Positions 27,849 to 37,700 of a stretch of DNA of 64,000 nucleotides are shown here, piece after piece. How positions within the stretch are numbered: the stretch's first letter is position 1; every line of letters begins with the position of its first letter. Made by a program: the position numbers and the translations under genes. The notes under the pieces are model-generated. The model was given only the letters and a program-made list of their open reading frames with translations, did not search any database and was not told the origin of the DNA. The DNA is from Eubacteriales bacterium (lineage in GTDB: Bacteria; Bacillota; Clostridia; Lachnospirales; Lachnospiraceae): NCBI GenBank assembly GCA_030536555.1, contig JAUNPU010000008.1, forward strand, positions 62,001-126,000, read 5' to 3'.

Positions 27849-28430
27849 TTAATGCTTCTCGATCACCTGGTCGATCAGGCCGTAAGCCTTCGCTTCCTCA
27901 GCCGTCATATAGTTGTCGCGCTCGGTGTCACGGCAGACGGTCTCGTAAGGCTGACCGGTGTTGGCTGCCAGGATCTCATTCAGCTTTTTCCTGGTCTGCA
28001 GAATCTTCTCGGCAACGATCTGAATCTCCGTCGCCTGTCCCTGTGCGCCGCCGGAAGGCTGATGAATCATCACCTCCGCGTTGGGCAGTGCAAAACGCTT
28101 GCCCTTTGCGCCGCCTGCAAGCAGGAACGCACCCATGCTGGCTGCCATACCGATACATACGGTGGAAACGTCACACTTGATGTAGTTCATGGTATCGTAG
28201 ATTGCCATGCCTGCGGTCACGGAACCGCCCGGGCTGTTAATATATAAGTTAATATCCTTGCCCGGGTCCTCAGACTCCAGGAACAGAAGCTGTGCCACTA
28301 CCACGCTGGCAGATGCATCGGTCACTTCTTCTCCAAGGAAAATAATTCTCTCTTTTAATAAACGGGAATAAATATCGTAGGAACGCTCTCCTCTGCTGGT
28401 TGATTCAATTACATAAGGTACTAACGGCAT
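27849..28430 (-). CDS. clpP: ATP-dependent Clp protease proteolytic subunit ClpP
   Basis: Tetradecameric serine peptidase, 193 residues. The catalytic triad is visible: Ser in [14 protein letters not shown] near 98, His in [13 protein letters not shown] near 123, and Asp in [11 protein letters not shown] near 172. The N-terminal loop [19 protein letters not shown] is standard. The gene order tig-clpP-clpX-lon is the common Firmicutes arrangement. Confidence 0.98.
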   Translation of the reverse strand: MPLVPYVIESTSRGERSYDIYSRLLKERIIFLGEEVTDASASVVVAQLLFLESEDPGKDINLYINSPGGSVTAGMAIYDTMNYIKCDVSTVCIGMAASMGAFLLAGGAKGKRFALPNAEVMIHQPSGGAQGQATEIQIVAEKILQTRKKLNEILAANTGQPYETVCRDTERDNYMTAEEAKAYGLIDQVIEKH

Positions 28431-28462
28431 TTAAACTCCTCCTGTACTGCTTCCTTCAAGAA

Positions 28463-28499
28463 AAGTGTAGATTCCCGGTAAGCCCGGGAACCTACACTT
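28463..28499 (-). terminator. Hairpin between tig and clpP, terminator or attenuator
   Basis: AAGTGTAG (28463-28470) pairs with CTACACTT (28492-28499), with an inner stem of TTCCCGG-type complementarity. The 16-bp stem with a TTTTCTTG tract on minus should terminate tig transcripts at least in part before clpP. Confidence 0.85.
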
Positions 28500-28515
28500 A
28501 AATCATACTGATCGA

Positions 28516-29802
28516 TTAAACCAGTTTTGCCTCAGCTACCAGGAAATCTACTGCTTCCTGAACAGCCATATCTTCCTTCATCTGAGCCAGACCGGTCTCA
28601 CCCATGATGCTCTTGATCTGCTCAACTTCCATCTTGTAGTTCTCAGCCATCTTAGCAAACTCAGCCTCAACAGCCTCTTCAGCAACCTCGATCTTCTCTG
28701 CTGCCACAACTGCCTCCAGTACCAGACGGGTACGGATTCTTCTCTCAGCCTGCGGACGCATCTGCTCCTGCAGCTTCTCAGCGGTCATGCCGGTGAACTG
28801 CATGTACTGCTCCAGAGAGATACCCTGGCTCTGCATTCTGCGAGCGTAGTCCTCGATCATGTTGTTGACCTGCTGATCGATCATCGGCTCCGGGATCTCC
28901 ATAGCAGCGTTAGCCACAACCTTCTCTACCACGTTGTTCTCGTTCTCGGTGGTAGCCTGCTGCTGCTTGGTCTCTGCAAGTTTTGCCTTAATGTCTGCTT
29001 TGTATTCATCCAGAGTCTCAAATTCGGAAACCTCGCCTGCGAACTCATCGTTCAGCTCCGGAAGCTCCTTCACTTTGATCTCTTTTACTTTTACCTTAAA
29101 TACTGCCGGCTTGCCTGCCAGCTCGGTTGCGTGGTAATCCTCCGGGAAGGTTACGTTCACGTCGAACTCCTCACCGATGTTCTTGCCTACAATCTGATCC
29201 TCGAAGGTATCGATGAAGGAATGGGAACCGATGGTCAGCGGATAATCCTCTGCCTTGCCGCCCTCGAACGGTACGCCGTCTACGGAACCGTCAAAGTCGA
29301 TCACGGTCTGGTCGCCATTCTCCACTGCTCTGTCCTCTACGGTGATCATTCTGGAGTTCTGCTCCTGAACCTTCTTAAGCTCTGCCTCGATGTCAGCGTC
29401 GGTTACTTCCGGTTTCGCCTTCTCTACCTCGATGCCCTTGTACTCGCCTAAGGTAACCTCCGGCTTAACAGCAACGGTAGCGGTGTAGATGAATGCCTTG
29501 CCCTTCTCGATCTGCTCTACGCCGATCTCCGGTCTGGATACGATGTCCAGTCCGCTCTCCTTCGCTGCATCCGGATAGGTCTCTTCCAGAATCACATCGA
29601 TGGCATCCTCGTACAGAACGCCTTCGCCATACATCTTCTCAACCATAGCCTGCGGAGCTTTGCCCTTACGGAAGCCCGGGATGTTGAACTTGCTTTTATT
29701 CTTGTTGAAAGAAGTTTTAAGAGCTGCCTCAAACTGCTCTGCCGGTACTTCGACGGTCAATTTTGCCATGTTCTTTTCTAATTTCTCTACCTGTAAACTC
29801 AT
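28516..29802 (-). CDS. tig: Trigger factor, ribosome-associated chaperone
   Basis: Ribosome-bound peptidyl-prolyl isomerase and chaperone, 428 residues. The true start is the ATG at 29802 (MSLQVEKLEKNMAKL), preceded by GGAGGAACC; the reading frame extends upstream without a site. The ribosome-binding signature is PGFRKGKAPQAMVEKMYGEG near 43-62. The FKBP-type domain follows (about 155-245: VENGDQTVIDFDGSVDGVPFEGG). The C-terminal helical arms end at MAVQEAVDFLVAEAKLV. Confidence 0.97.
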   Translation of the reverse strand: MSLQVEKLEKNMAKLTVEVPAEQFEAALKTSFNKNKSKFNIPGFRKGKAPQAMVEKMYGEGVLYEDAIDVILEETYPDAAKESGLDIVSRPEIGVEQIEKGKAFIYTATVAVKPEVTLGEYKGIEVEKAKPEVTDADIEAELKKVQEQNSRMITVEDRAVENGDQTVIDFDGSVDGVPFEGGKAEDYPLTIGSHSFIDTFEDQIVGKNIGEEFDVNVTFPEDYHATELAGKPAVFKVKVKEIKVKELPELNDEFAGEVSEFETLDEYKADIKAKLAETKQQQATTENENNVVEKVVANAAMEIPEPMIDQQVNNMIEDYARRMQSQGISLEQYMQFTGMTAEKLQEQMRPQAERRIRTRLVLEAVVAAEKIEVAEEAVEAEFAKMAENYKMEVEQIKSIMGETGLAQMKEDMAVQEAVDFLVAEAKLV

Positions 29803-29866
29803 GATATGGGTTCCTCCTAACATTTCTGTATGGTCGTCACGGCAGGGCGCCACACTTCAATTTAGC

Positions 29867-29872
29867 ATTATA
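29867..29872 (-). promoter_or_regulatory. Extended -10 promoter of tig
   Basis: Minus-strand TGCTATAAT gives a consensus -10 (29867-29872) with the TGn extension; the -35 region is poor. It lies 65 bases upstream of the tig start. Confidence 0.5.
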
Positions 29873-29913
29873 GCATAGTCTTCTTTTAATTACCAGCCCT
29901 ATTTTTGCGATAA

Positions 29914-32145
29914 TTACTGGTTTTTACGCATTCTTCCCCCGTCGGAAGGGTGTACCGAATGGATGCTTTTCTTCCATGCCTCCGGGCTGAACTCCTCCAC
30001 GCTTCCCTTCCGGCTGTGCTTTGCCACATACATGGCAAAATCCGCATACTCCGCCAGAGTCTCAAAGTCCACCGCATGCCTGGGGTACCATGCCACTCCC
30101 GCAGAGGCGCTGAGCTGCAGCTGCTCTCCGTCCGGCAGCTCCAGCCGCACCTCCTGCAGCTGGTCCATATAGTTCAGAATGCGCTTCCACAGCACATGCT
30201 CATTGCCGCCGTAGACAAAGGCCGCAAATTCATCTCCCGAGCGCCGCTCCACCACAGCACCCTCGATCTGAAGGCGGCGCAGGCAGTCGGCAAACAGACA
30301 GATGTACCGGTCTCCGGTCTCGTGCCCGTAGGCGTCATTGACATACTTTAAGTTGTCCAGATCCCATACCACAAAGGCTGCGGTGCCGGTTCCCCTGTTC
30401 TTAAGCAGCGGCTGCACCGCCTCCCGGAATGCCCGGCGGTTGTAAAGGTCTGTCAGGAAGTCATAGTTGCGCTCCCGCTCCATCTGCTTCTTCTCCCTGA
30501 CCTCCATGGTCACATCCGCCAGAGCGCCGGTCATGCCGCCCTCGTCATTTTCCAGATACCGTACCCGGATATAGCGGAGCGCTCCACCCCGGTTGTACTC
30601 GTAGATTTTCCCCTTCTCATCGGTCACCGGATTCTGAAGCACCGACATACCCTCCACAAATACCGTCTTGTCTATCAGCTCATACAGGGCGTCCCCGTAA
30701 GGCATGTTCAGAAGCTTCAACATGGAACGGCTGCAGAACACCACCTCCGAATTGGCCTTGTACTCAAATACGCCGATATCCAGGTTGGACATCTCCAGAA
30801 TCTGGGTGATCTTGGCGGCATAGGCCGCCACATTGGCGCTTAAGCGGTTGATGGCTTCCACCAGCTCGTCCACCTCGGTGATTCCCACCGGGTCCAGCCT
30901 GCCGCCCTCGTTCATCCGGGTCCGGCGCAGCTCTCCCATCAGCTTTCGCATGGGACTGGTCACCATGTTGCCCACCAGAATCAGGGCAAACAGCCCGATG
31001 ATCAGACTCAGGCCAATGGACAGCAGCAGCATTCTGCGGATGCCGGTCACCTGGGCGAACAGGCTGTCCTCCTTCTGAAGCCGCGCATACAGCCAGTGTT
31101 CATCAGAAAATACCGTATCCTTTCCGTAGACATTCAGGGGCGCGGCTGACAGATACCAGTGCTGTCCCTCCTGGTCATGAACCTGCTGAACCTTAGCCCA
31201 GTCGCATTTTCCGCAGCTTAAAGACCCCTGCTCCCCGAAATACCGGTCAAAGACAGCTCCCTCCGTAACCACCGGGGTCAGAACCCGCCCGGTCTCATCT
31301 GCCTTCACCAGAAGGCTCAGGATCTCCGGACCGCCTCCGCCCCACTCCGCGCTCAGAAAGTCCCGGACGCGGCGCTCTGTGATCTCGCCGCCGATCACGC
31401 CCACCACGGTTCCGTCTGCCAGCGTAAGCGGCATGGAGTAGGACAGCATCCTGCTGCCGTCCCCGTCCAGACAGGTGGTGCCGAACCAGGCATACTGCTC
31501 TTCCCCGTGCTTCTCAATCTTCTGTCCGGCAGACGCCACCATGGGCTTCGCGTAGAAGGATGCGTCCTCCATTTCGGCAAGGGCAAAGCCAGGCTCCCAG
31601 CTGTTGTCCAGGGCAATATCAAATTCCCGCGCCAGTGCCGGCAGTCCCCGCTCCAGAAGCAGATCCGAGTGGTCCGGCGCATAGCTGCTGGCATCCATAT
31701 CCCGGATTGCCACCCCTGCCAGCTCCGCCATCTTCATATTGTCAGAAGAAGGGCCGTTCAGCACCAGATAGATGCCATTGCCGTAGCTGTAATGAAGATG
31801 ATCGATCAGCTGACGTATCACATTCTGGATGATGATGCGGTTCAGCTTCGGATCCTTCCCGATGTCCTCCGCCTTACAGCCTCTGCGGTTCAGCGTCCAC
31901 TCCACAGTCCGGGATATCTCCTCCGTATTCTGGATTTCATTCATCCAGCGCTGCAGCATCTCCCGCTCCATATTCAGTTTATCCCGCTCGGTATTCTCTG
32001 CAAAAGCCCTGACCGCATTTTGATTCAGGGTCTCCACCACGCCTCCGTACTGATAGAACAGTCCCAGCAGCGAAGTCTGGATCAGCAGAATGGCTGCCAG
32101 AGGAACCAGCAGTCTGGTTTTCATCGATTTCATCCGTTTTCCCAT
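29914..32145 (-). CDS. Membrane Cache-HAMP-PAS diguanylate cyclase
   Basis: A 743-residue sensor predicted to make cyclic di-GMP. Order: transmembrane segment (LLVPLAAILLIQTSLLGLFY, about 10-30), a large extracellular Cache-like domain (about 35-355), a second segment (MLLLSIGLSLIIGLFALILV, about 358-378), HAMP (about 380-435), a PAS-like domain (about 445-555) and C-terminal GGDEF (about 570-730). The active loop reads SGDEF, a tolerated variant, with DNLKYVNDAYGHETGD for GTP/metal binding. The RxxD inhibitory site upstream of the loop seems absent. It follows an extracellular solute-binding lipoprotein by eight bases, so that protein may present the ligand. Confidence 0.9.
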   Translation of the reverse strand: MGKRMKSMKTRLLVPLAAILLIQTSLLGLFYQYGGVVETLNQNAVRAFAENTERDKLNMEREMLQRWMNEIQNTEEISRTVEWTLNRRGCKAEDIGKDPKLNRIIIQNVIRQLIDHLHYSYGNGIYLVLNGPSSDNMKMAELAGVAIRDMDASSYAPDHSDLLLERGLPALAREFDIALDNSWEPGFALAEMEDASFYAKPMVASAGQKIEKHGEEQYAWFGTTCLDGDGSRMLSYSMPLTLADGTVVGVIGGEITERRVRDFLSAEWGGGGPEILSLLVKADETGRVLTPVVTEGAVFDRYFGEQGSLSCGKCDWAKVQQVHDQEGQHWYLSAAPLNVYGKDTVFSDEHWLYARLQKEDSLFAQVTGIRRMLLLSIGLSLIIGLFALILVGNMVTSPMRKLMGELRRTRMNEGGRLDPVGITEVDELVEAINRLSANVAAYAAKITQILEMSNLDIGVFEYKANSEVVFCSRSMLKLLNMPYGDALYELIDKTVFVEGMSVLQNPVTDEKGKIYEYNRGGALRYIRVRYLENDEGGMTGALADVTMEVREKKQMERERNYDFLTDLYNRRAFREAVQPLLKNRGTGTAAFVVWDLDNLKYVNDAYGHETGDRYICLFADCLRRLQIEGAVVERRSGDEFAAFVYGGNEHVLWKRILNYMDQLQEVRLELPDGEQLQLSASAGVAWYPRHAVDFETLAEYADFAMYVAKHSRKGSVEEFSPEAWKKSIHSVHPSDGGRMRKNQ

Positions 32146-32153
32146 ATACCCGC

Positions 32154-33629
32154 CTATTTAACCAGTGTATTCAGTCTCTCTTTCGTCTCCTCATACCATG
32201 TCTCAAACTGAGCATCCGGGTCCAGCCGCTCCACAGCCTCCTCCAGAGTCATCCCTCCGGCAAGCATCCGCTCCACCTTCTCCCGGTCCTCCTCTGCCCT
32301 GACAGTCATCCCCGCGTCAAGCTCTCCCCGCGCCTCCGACCCCTTCTCAAAGGGGATCATCGTGCACAGCTCATAGGTCTTCGTCATCTCCATCCCTGTC
32401 AGAAGATTGTCCCGCAGTGCAGAAGAGAACTCTGGCTCCCACTTCAGCTCCTGATTCAGATATTCCTCAATATCCGCCTCCTGAGTCACCGGCAGATATC
32501 CGGACTTCAGGCAGAACTCCAGATTCACATCCGTTCCCGTAAACCAGGTCAAAAACTCCATGGCAGCCTGCTCTGTCCGGTCGTCCCCCTCAAGCAGCAC
32601 CATGCCTGCTCCCTGCTGAACCGCCATGGGCTTTGTCCCGGCAAAGTTCGGCAGCGGCAGAATCATACAGGTGATTGCTTCCCGGCTTCCGTCCTCATGG
32701 ACCACCATATCCGGCGTGTAGGGCGCTCCGCTGGTAGAACACACGCAGGCAATCAGCCGCCCGGTCTTTAGGTCCTCACTGCGAAATCTGCCGTCGCAGA
32801 CATAATATCCACGTACAAACGGTACATAATAATAGTCCCACAGCTTCTTCATGGTATCCCTGTCAAAGTCCAGCACCACACTGCCGTCCTTCATGGTAAA
32901 CAGCTCGTGTCCCAGCTGGCGGCTTCCCACCAGCAGATAGTTGGCAAAGGCATCTCTTCCAAAAAATGCCTCCCCGTCCCCGGCAAGCCCCGGTGTCTTC
33001 TCATCCGTCCACTGAAAATACCGCTCTGCCACCGCAGCCACCCCTTCCCAGGTGGACAGCTCCGAAAGGTCTGTTCCCGTCTCCGCCGCAAACGGCTCCC
33101 ATGCGGTCTGGTTGAGGGTCATCACCTCGGTGGACTTTGCCATGGGAAAAATCTTGATGGTACCGTCTCCGGCAAACCGCCCCTCATCCAGATAGGCGTC
33201 CACATAAGCCCCCAGCTCCTCCTCCGTCAGATAGGGCGACATATCAGCCAGCAGTCCCTTCTGATTCAGCTTAAATGCCATATCTGTATAGGCAGCACAG
33301 AGGGACGGCAGGCTTTCCGCCCCCGCCTTCTTCTTCACGCTGTCCGACACCGTCTGCATCAGTTCCTGAATGGCTCCCATGCTGACCGACTCCACAATGA
33401 TGTTCTGTTCCCTTCCTATGGTATCATTGAACTGCTGCACCTGATGCTCAAATTCCTCATTCTGCGGCCCGTTGTAATAGTTCCAGACCGTGACCACCAC
33501 CGGCTCCTCCTGCTTTTCTGTCATGGTGCTGCTCATCCCGCTCCCCTGACTGCCGCAGCCTGTCAGAAGCCCCGCTGCCAGCAGCCCCAGCAACATTTTC
33601 TGTTTCAAACACATCCGCCCATACCTCAT
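32154..33629 (-). CDS. Extracellular solute-binding lipoprotein (family 1), partner of the GGDEF sensor
   Basis: A 491-residue binding protein with a signal peptide and lipobox (LLAAGLLTGCGSQ; Cys near 25). The body has the sugar/polyamine-type family 1 pattern: VVTVWNYYNGPQNEEFEHQVQQFN, LLADMSPYLTEEELGAYVDAYL, KIFPMAKSTEVMTLNQTAW, and AMEFLTWFTGTDVNLEFC. No transport permeases are nearby; instead it is followed eight bases later by a Cache-GGDEF gene. I infer a sensory rather than transport role. The start may be the ATG at 33629 or the next at 33614; both have weak GAGG-like sites. Confidence 0.85.
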   Translation of the reverse strand: MRYGRMCLKQKMLLGLLAAGLLTGCGSQGSGMSSTMTEKQEEPVVVTVWNYYNGPQNEEFEHQVQQFNDTIGREQNIIVESVSMGAIQELMQTVSDSVKKKAGAESLPSLCAAYTDMAFKLNQKGLLADMSPYLTEEELGAYVDAYLDEGRFAGDGTIKIFPMAKSTEVMTLNQTAWEPFAAETGTDLSELSTWEGVAAVAERYFQWTDEKTPGLAGDGEAFFGRDAFANYLLVGSRQLGHELFTMKDGSVVLDFDRDTMKKLWDYYYVPFVRGYYVCDGRFRSEDLKTGRLIACVCSTSGAPYTPDMVVHEDGSREAITCMILPLPNFAGTKPMAVQQGAGMVLLEGDDRTEQAAMEFLTWFTGTDVNLEFCLKSGYLPVTQEADIEEYLNQELKWEPEFSSALRDNLLTGMEMTKTYELCTMIPFEKGSEARGELDAGMTVRAEEDREKVERMLAGGMTLEEAVERLDPDAQFETWYEETKERLNTLVK

Positions 33630-33761
33630 AATCCTGTTATCTGTTACCGATACTTTGCTTTATCATAACACAAAACCGGAAAAATTGCTTTATCTTTTCT
33701 GATTTTTCCTGTATATTTTGAGTAAAGGGGAACGAAATGCTCCCGGAAAGAAGGAGATCTT

Positions 33762-34256
33762 ATGGAAATTGAACGAAAATATCTGGTTCCGGCACTGCCG
33801 GAGGGCTATGAGAAGTATCCCTTTCACCAAATCGAGCAGGCTTACCTCTGCACGGAGCCGGTGGTCCGCATCCGCCGCCAGGATGAGGAATATTATCTGA
33901 CCTACAAGGGGAAAGGACTGCTTGCCAGAGAGGAGTACAACCTGCCACTGACCCGGGACGCCTACCACCACCTGCTGCCCAAGGCAGACGGCATTGTGCT
34001 GACTAAGCGGAGGTATTTGATTCCGTTGGAGGAAGCGTTATCTGCCGCGGAAACCGGCTGTTTGACCGCAGAGACTTCCGGGCTAACCATCGAGTTAGAC
34101 GTATTTTCCGGAAAATATGAAGGTCTGGTGCTGGCGGAGGTGGAATTTGATTCCCTTAAGGAAGCCGAACACTTTACTCCCCCAGCCTGGTTCGGCCGGG
34201 ACGTGACCATGAGCGGAGAATATCAGAACAGTAAGCTTAGTTTGGACAATAAATGA
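33762..34256 (+). CDS. CYTH domain protein (triphosphate tunnel metalloenzyme)
   Basis: A 164-residue protein of the CYTH/TTM superfamily, which hydrolyses tripolyphosphate or related triphosphates. The N-terminal MEIERKYLV signature (ExExK) is present, then VVRIRRQDEEYYLTYKG, and strands with alternating acidic and basic residues: LTKRRYLIPL, TIELDVFSGKYEGLVLAEVEF. A good AAGGAG precedes the ATG. Its last five codons and stop are formed by the first half-site of the palindromic element at 34241-34515 (TTTGGACAATAAATGA), so the natural 3' end may have been replaced by the element. Confidence 0.9.
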   Translation: MEIERKYLVPALPEGYEKYPFHQIEQAYLCTEPVVRIRRQDEEYYLTYKGKGLLAREEYNLPLTRDAYHHLLPKADGIVLTKRRYLIPLEEALSAAETGCLTAETSGLTIELDVFSGKYEGLVLAEVEFDSLKEAEHFTPPAWFGRDVTMSGEYQNSKLSLDNK

Positions 34257-34515
34257 CAAAATCAGAGAAAATTATCCAAAGTCATGAAGAACAGCCTGAT
34301 TTCAGGCTGAAAAAGCCGGGAAAGTGGGGGTGTTTGGACAATAAAAGCCGATTTCCGATAAAATTATCCAAAAAACCGGGAATTTTGGATAATTAAGGGC
34401 TGATTTGAAGAAAATTGCCCAAAATTCACATTATGTCAACCAATTGAGGCCCGAAATCTATGCCAGCAGGGGAAGTTTGGACAATTTTTTGATATTTCCT
34501 TGATTATTGTCCAAA
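34241..34515. repeat. Composite palindromic element, left copy (four inverted-repeat units)
   Basis: Four units of exactly 40 bp lie at 34241-34280, 34333-34372, 34384-34423 and 34476-34515. Each begins TTTGG(A)YAAT and ends with the inverse ATTRTCCAAA or a close variant. Spacers are 52, 11 and 52 bp, so the element is mirror-symmetric. The outermost arms TTTGGACAATAA and TTATTGTCCAAA are perfect inverted repeats. The centre AATTATCCAAAA...TTTTGGATAATT is a palindrome around CCGG. The first spacer has its own palindrome at 34293-34308. The element is A+T-rich. It resembles a MITE by its terminal inverted repeats, or an array of protein-binding sites. I do not recognise it. Confidence 0.85.
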
Positions 34516-34636
34516 CCAGGATTCCGCCAGAATTAAAACGTACAGAACAAATTCCACAATTGTAGATGTCCCTGATACAAAGAATACTTTATCAAAGTTT
34601 AGGATAGTTGTGCAATGGACTGCCCCATATCCTGAC

Positions 34637-34697
34637 ACGAGAGAAGCTGCAGCTTCACGATTATGCAATCATGAAAGCGGCAGCTTCTCTCGTTTTC
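34637..34697. terminator. Long perfect hairpin downstream of the giant gene
   Basis: ACGAGAGAAGCTGC (34637-34650) and GCAGCTTCTCTCGT (34680-34693) are a perfect 14-bp inverted repeat. The intervening 29 bases fold further (TTCA/TGAA and GATT/AATC around ATGC), giving one nearly continuous 57-base hairpin. A TTTT tract follows only on plus. It probably stops CYTH readthrough into the giant gene on plus, and may end the giant transcript on minus with no T run. The remaining bases between 34516 and 34716 hold nothing else I can recognise. Confidence 0.65.
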
Positions 34698-34716
34698 TGT
34701 CACAACTTCCAGTTTC

Positions 34717-37700
34717 TTAGTTTTCTTTCTTCTCGCCGGTCCATTTTCCTTCTGAGTCTACATAATATCCATCGGGTGTCCATTCATTTCTGAACATTCG
34801 TCCTCTGGTTCCATCAGACTGTTCATTGAAGTAATACCATGCGCCGTCAATGAAATACCATCCGGTTATCATAGCACCCTTCCGGTTGTCAGAAACCGGA
34901 TTCAGATAATAGATGTGTCCGTCTCTGCCGGTATACCATCCTGTCATCATTCTTCCATTTCCGTCAAAGTAGAACCAGTCATATGGCATCTGGCCTCTGG
35001 AAACATCGGCGTAATTATTATAAATCGGCTGCCAGGTATCTGCCGCCAACACACCTTCTGCATTCCGGAAGCTCCAGAAGCCTGCTTCATCCTTACTCCA
35101 GGTGCCTTCTACCACATACGCCGGCATCGTGATATGATTGATAACCCTTGTCTCTCCTGTAAATCCCGGAGGAAGCATGGTCTGACTTCCCGCTGCTCCA
35201 GAACCTGCCACAACAGATCCACCGGAAACCACAGAACTGCCGGTCCCGCCAGAGCCACCGGTACTGTCGGATTCATCAGAACTGCCGGAACCACCGGATT
35301 CACTGGAAGGATTCCTCTTCACAGTTACTGCAACATCCAGAGCTGCTACTTCGTAATCGTGATCACCGTGATAAAGGATGGTAATTACAGCCTCTCCGAC
35401 ATTCAGCAGTGTCACCTTACCTGTTGCATCCACCGTTGCGAGCAGTTCATTGGAGGATTTATAGGTGAGCATTCCGTCACAATTGATTGATGCGTTCAGC
35501 GCAAAGGAACCATCTCTCAGATATTTCACTACCTCAGTTCCGGAACCTGCTGTAATCACCGGCGCTGCCTTCTGAATCACAAATGTTTTCTCAACCTCAC
35601 CTGTGTAATTTCTCCTGCCGCTGATTTTCACCTCAGCCAGACCTGCATGAACATTATTGCTGTAAACCGCCTGATAATCCAGTGCAGACAGTGCCAATCC
35701 ATTATCTGTCACCTCGACAACCGGCATTTTTTCCGTGCCATCATAAATGACGCCGCTATCCTTTACCGTCACCATGGACTCTTCCAGCAGCTTCGCCGTA
35801 ACCGTTACCGGCAGCTCGGCTGTCTTCTCCAGATAATCCTCAGACTCTGCAAGGAAAATCTCATGCTCATTTGTTCCGACATTGCCAACGGGATTTTCCG
35901 GAGTTCTCCATGCCCATCCGTCAGACAAGGCAATACTTCCAAGCAGTGTTCCATATTCAGCCTCAACCGGTTCCGGAGCTGCTGTCATATTTTCGGCTTT
36001 CAGAATCTCAAAGTGTTTTTCAACCTCTCCTCTGTAATTGCCGATACCGGTTACAAATACACTTCCTGCTTCTGTACCTGCATGAATATTGGTTCCATAG
36101 GAAACTGTGTAATCCACATCTCTGACCAGTTCCGATCCATCCACTGCGACAGTAATATCGGGCTGTTTCTGTGTGCCATCATAAACACAGGTTCCGTTTA
36201 CCGTAATATTTTCATTCTGGATTTCACCCTGCTCAATCTCAAAATGCTTTACAACAACGCCATCATAATTGCCTTTGGCCGTTACAGTCACCGTTGCCGT
36301 GCCACGTTCCAGATTATCCGCATATACAGCCTCATAATCATCCGTGGTTATCAGCTCACCATCTGTCACTGTGACTGCTGGCTCTTTCGCTTTACCGTTG
36401 TATCCGGTCCTCTCGTATTCCAGCGCAACCATCTCTTCGGTCAGAGCCTTCTTTGCCACCTGTACTGTGACCTGACCGGTCTTTTCCAGATAGTTATCGG
36501 TTTCCGGAAGCACAACCTCATGCTGCTGTGATCCGGCTGCTCCCACATAATTCTCCGGATTTTTCCACTGCCAGCCACCATTTACGGCAATCTCGCTGAG
36601 TTTCTGACCATATACCGCAGATACAGCTGTCGGCACCTCTGCCGGATTCTCCACCTTGTTAATATCAAATGTAAGTACAGCTTCACCGGTATAATCATTG
36701 ATTCCCTGAATGGTCACAGTACCTGCGTCTGATCCTGCATTGATATTCGCACCATACTCTACGGTATAATCCGTTCCCGGATTCAGAACTTCACTGTTGT
36801 AAGATACAGACAGCTGCGGCCTGATCTGCTCACCGGTATAGTCATATGCCGTTTTCTCCAGCTCTGCATTCTCTTCGCTGATTGCAGCCGGTTCTACATA
36901 TACCCGATATGTGAGAGTTGCCGCCTCATATCCGGCAGTTTCCGGCAATGAGACAGTCAGAAGTGCGTTACCAATACCTGTGACAGTTAATTCTCCGTCC
37001 TGACCCTGAGTTGCCCCGTTCAGCTTTTTCTCTACTTTAAAGACATTTTCATCGCCGGATGCAACAGTCAGTTCACCGTCGCCGGCATAAGTGATATACA
37101 GGAAGAACGGCTCGTCCTTGATGGTCAGGTGCATCTCATCTTCCTTAAGCTTGTCGCTGCCCACTTCCGGATTCGGTTTTGCATGCTGAATCACAAAGGA
37201 ATTGTCAACCATGCCTGTATAGTTGTTGATTCCCGTGACCTCAACGGTTGCTTCTCCTGCCACTGCATTGTTCCTGTAGGTAACCTCATAATCGGTATCC
37301 TTCACCAGGGTTGTATTCAGATCGGGATCTGTGACCGCTACTTCCGGTTCTGCCGGTGTATTCGGATGATACACAATATTCTGTCCGTCCACGGTTACCG
37401 TTGTCCGATTGATATGTTTCGGCTCTACCTTCACCTGGAATTCAGCTTCTGCAGTCAGACCATTCAGAGCATAGGCCGCCTCAAATGTTCTCGTCTCATT
37501 TCCCGGTGTCACATCGCCCACATACTGATCCGGTATCTTCCAGGTCCAGCCTTCCGGCAATCCGGTCACATTCTCCAGCTTATCCCCGTAGGTAGCCTGC
37601 AGTACAAAGGTCTCACCGGGAATAATTCTGAATGATACGGTTTTCGTTCCATGATACGGATCAATACCCGTAATTTCCACAATACCACATCCGATGTTGA

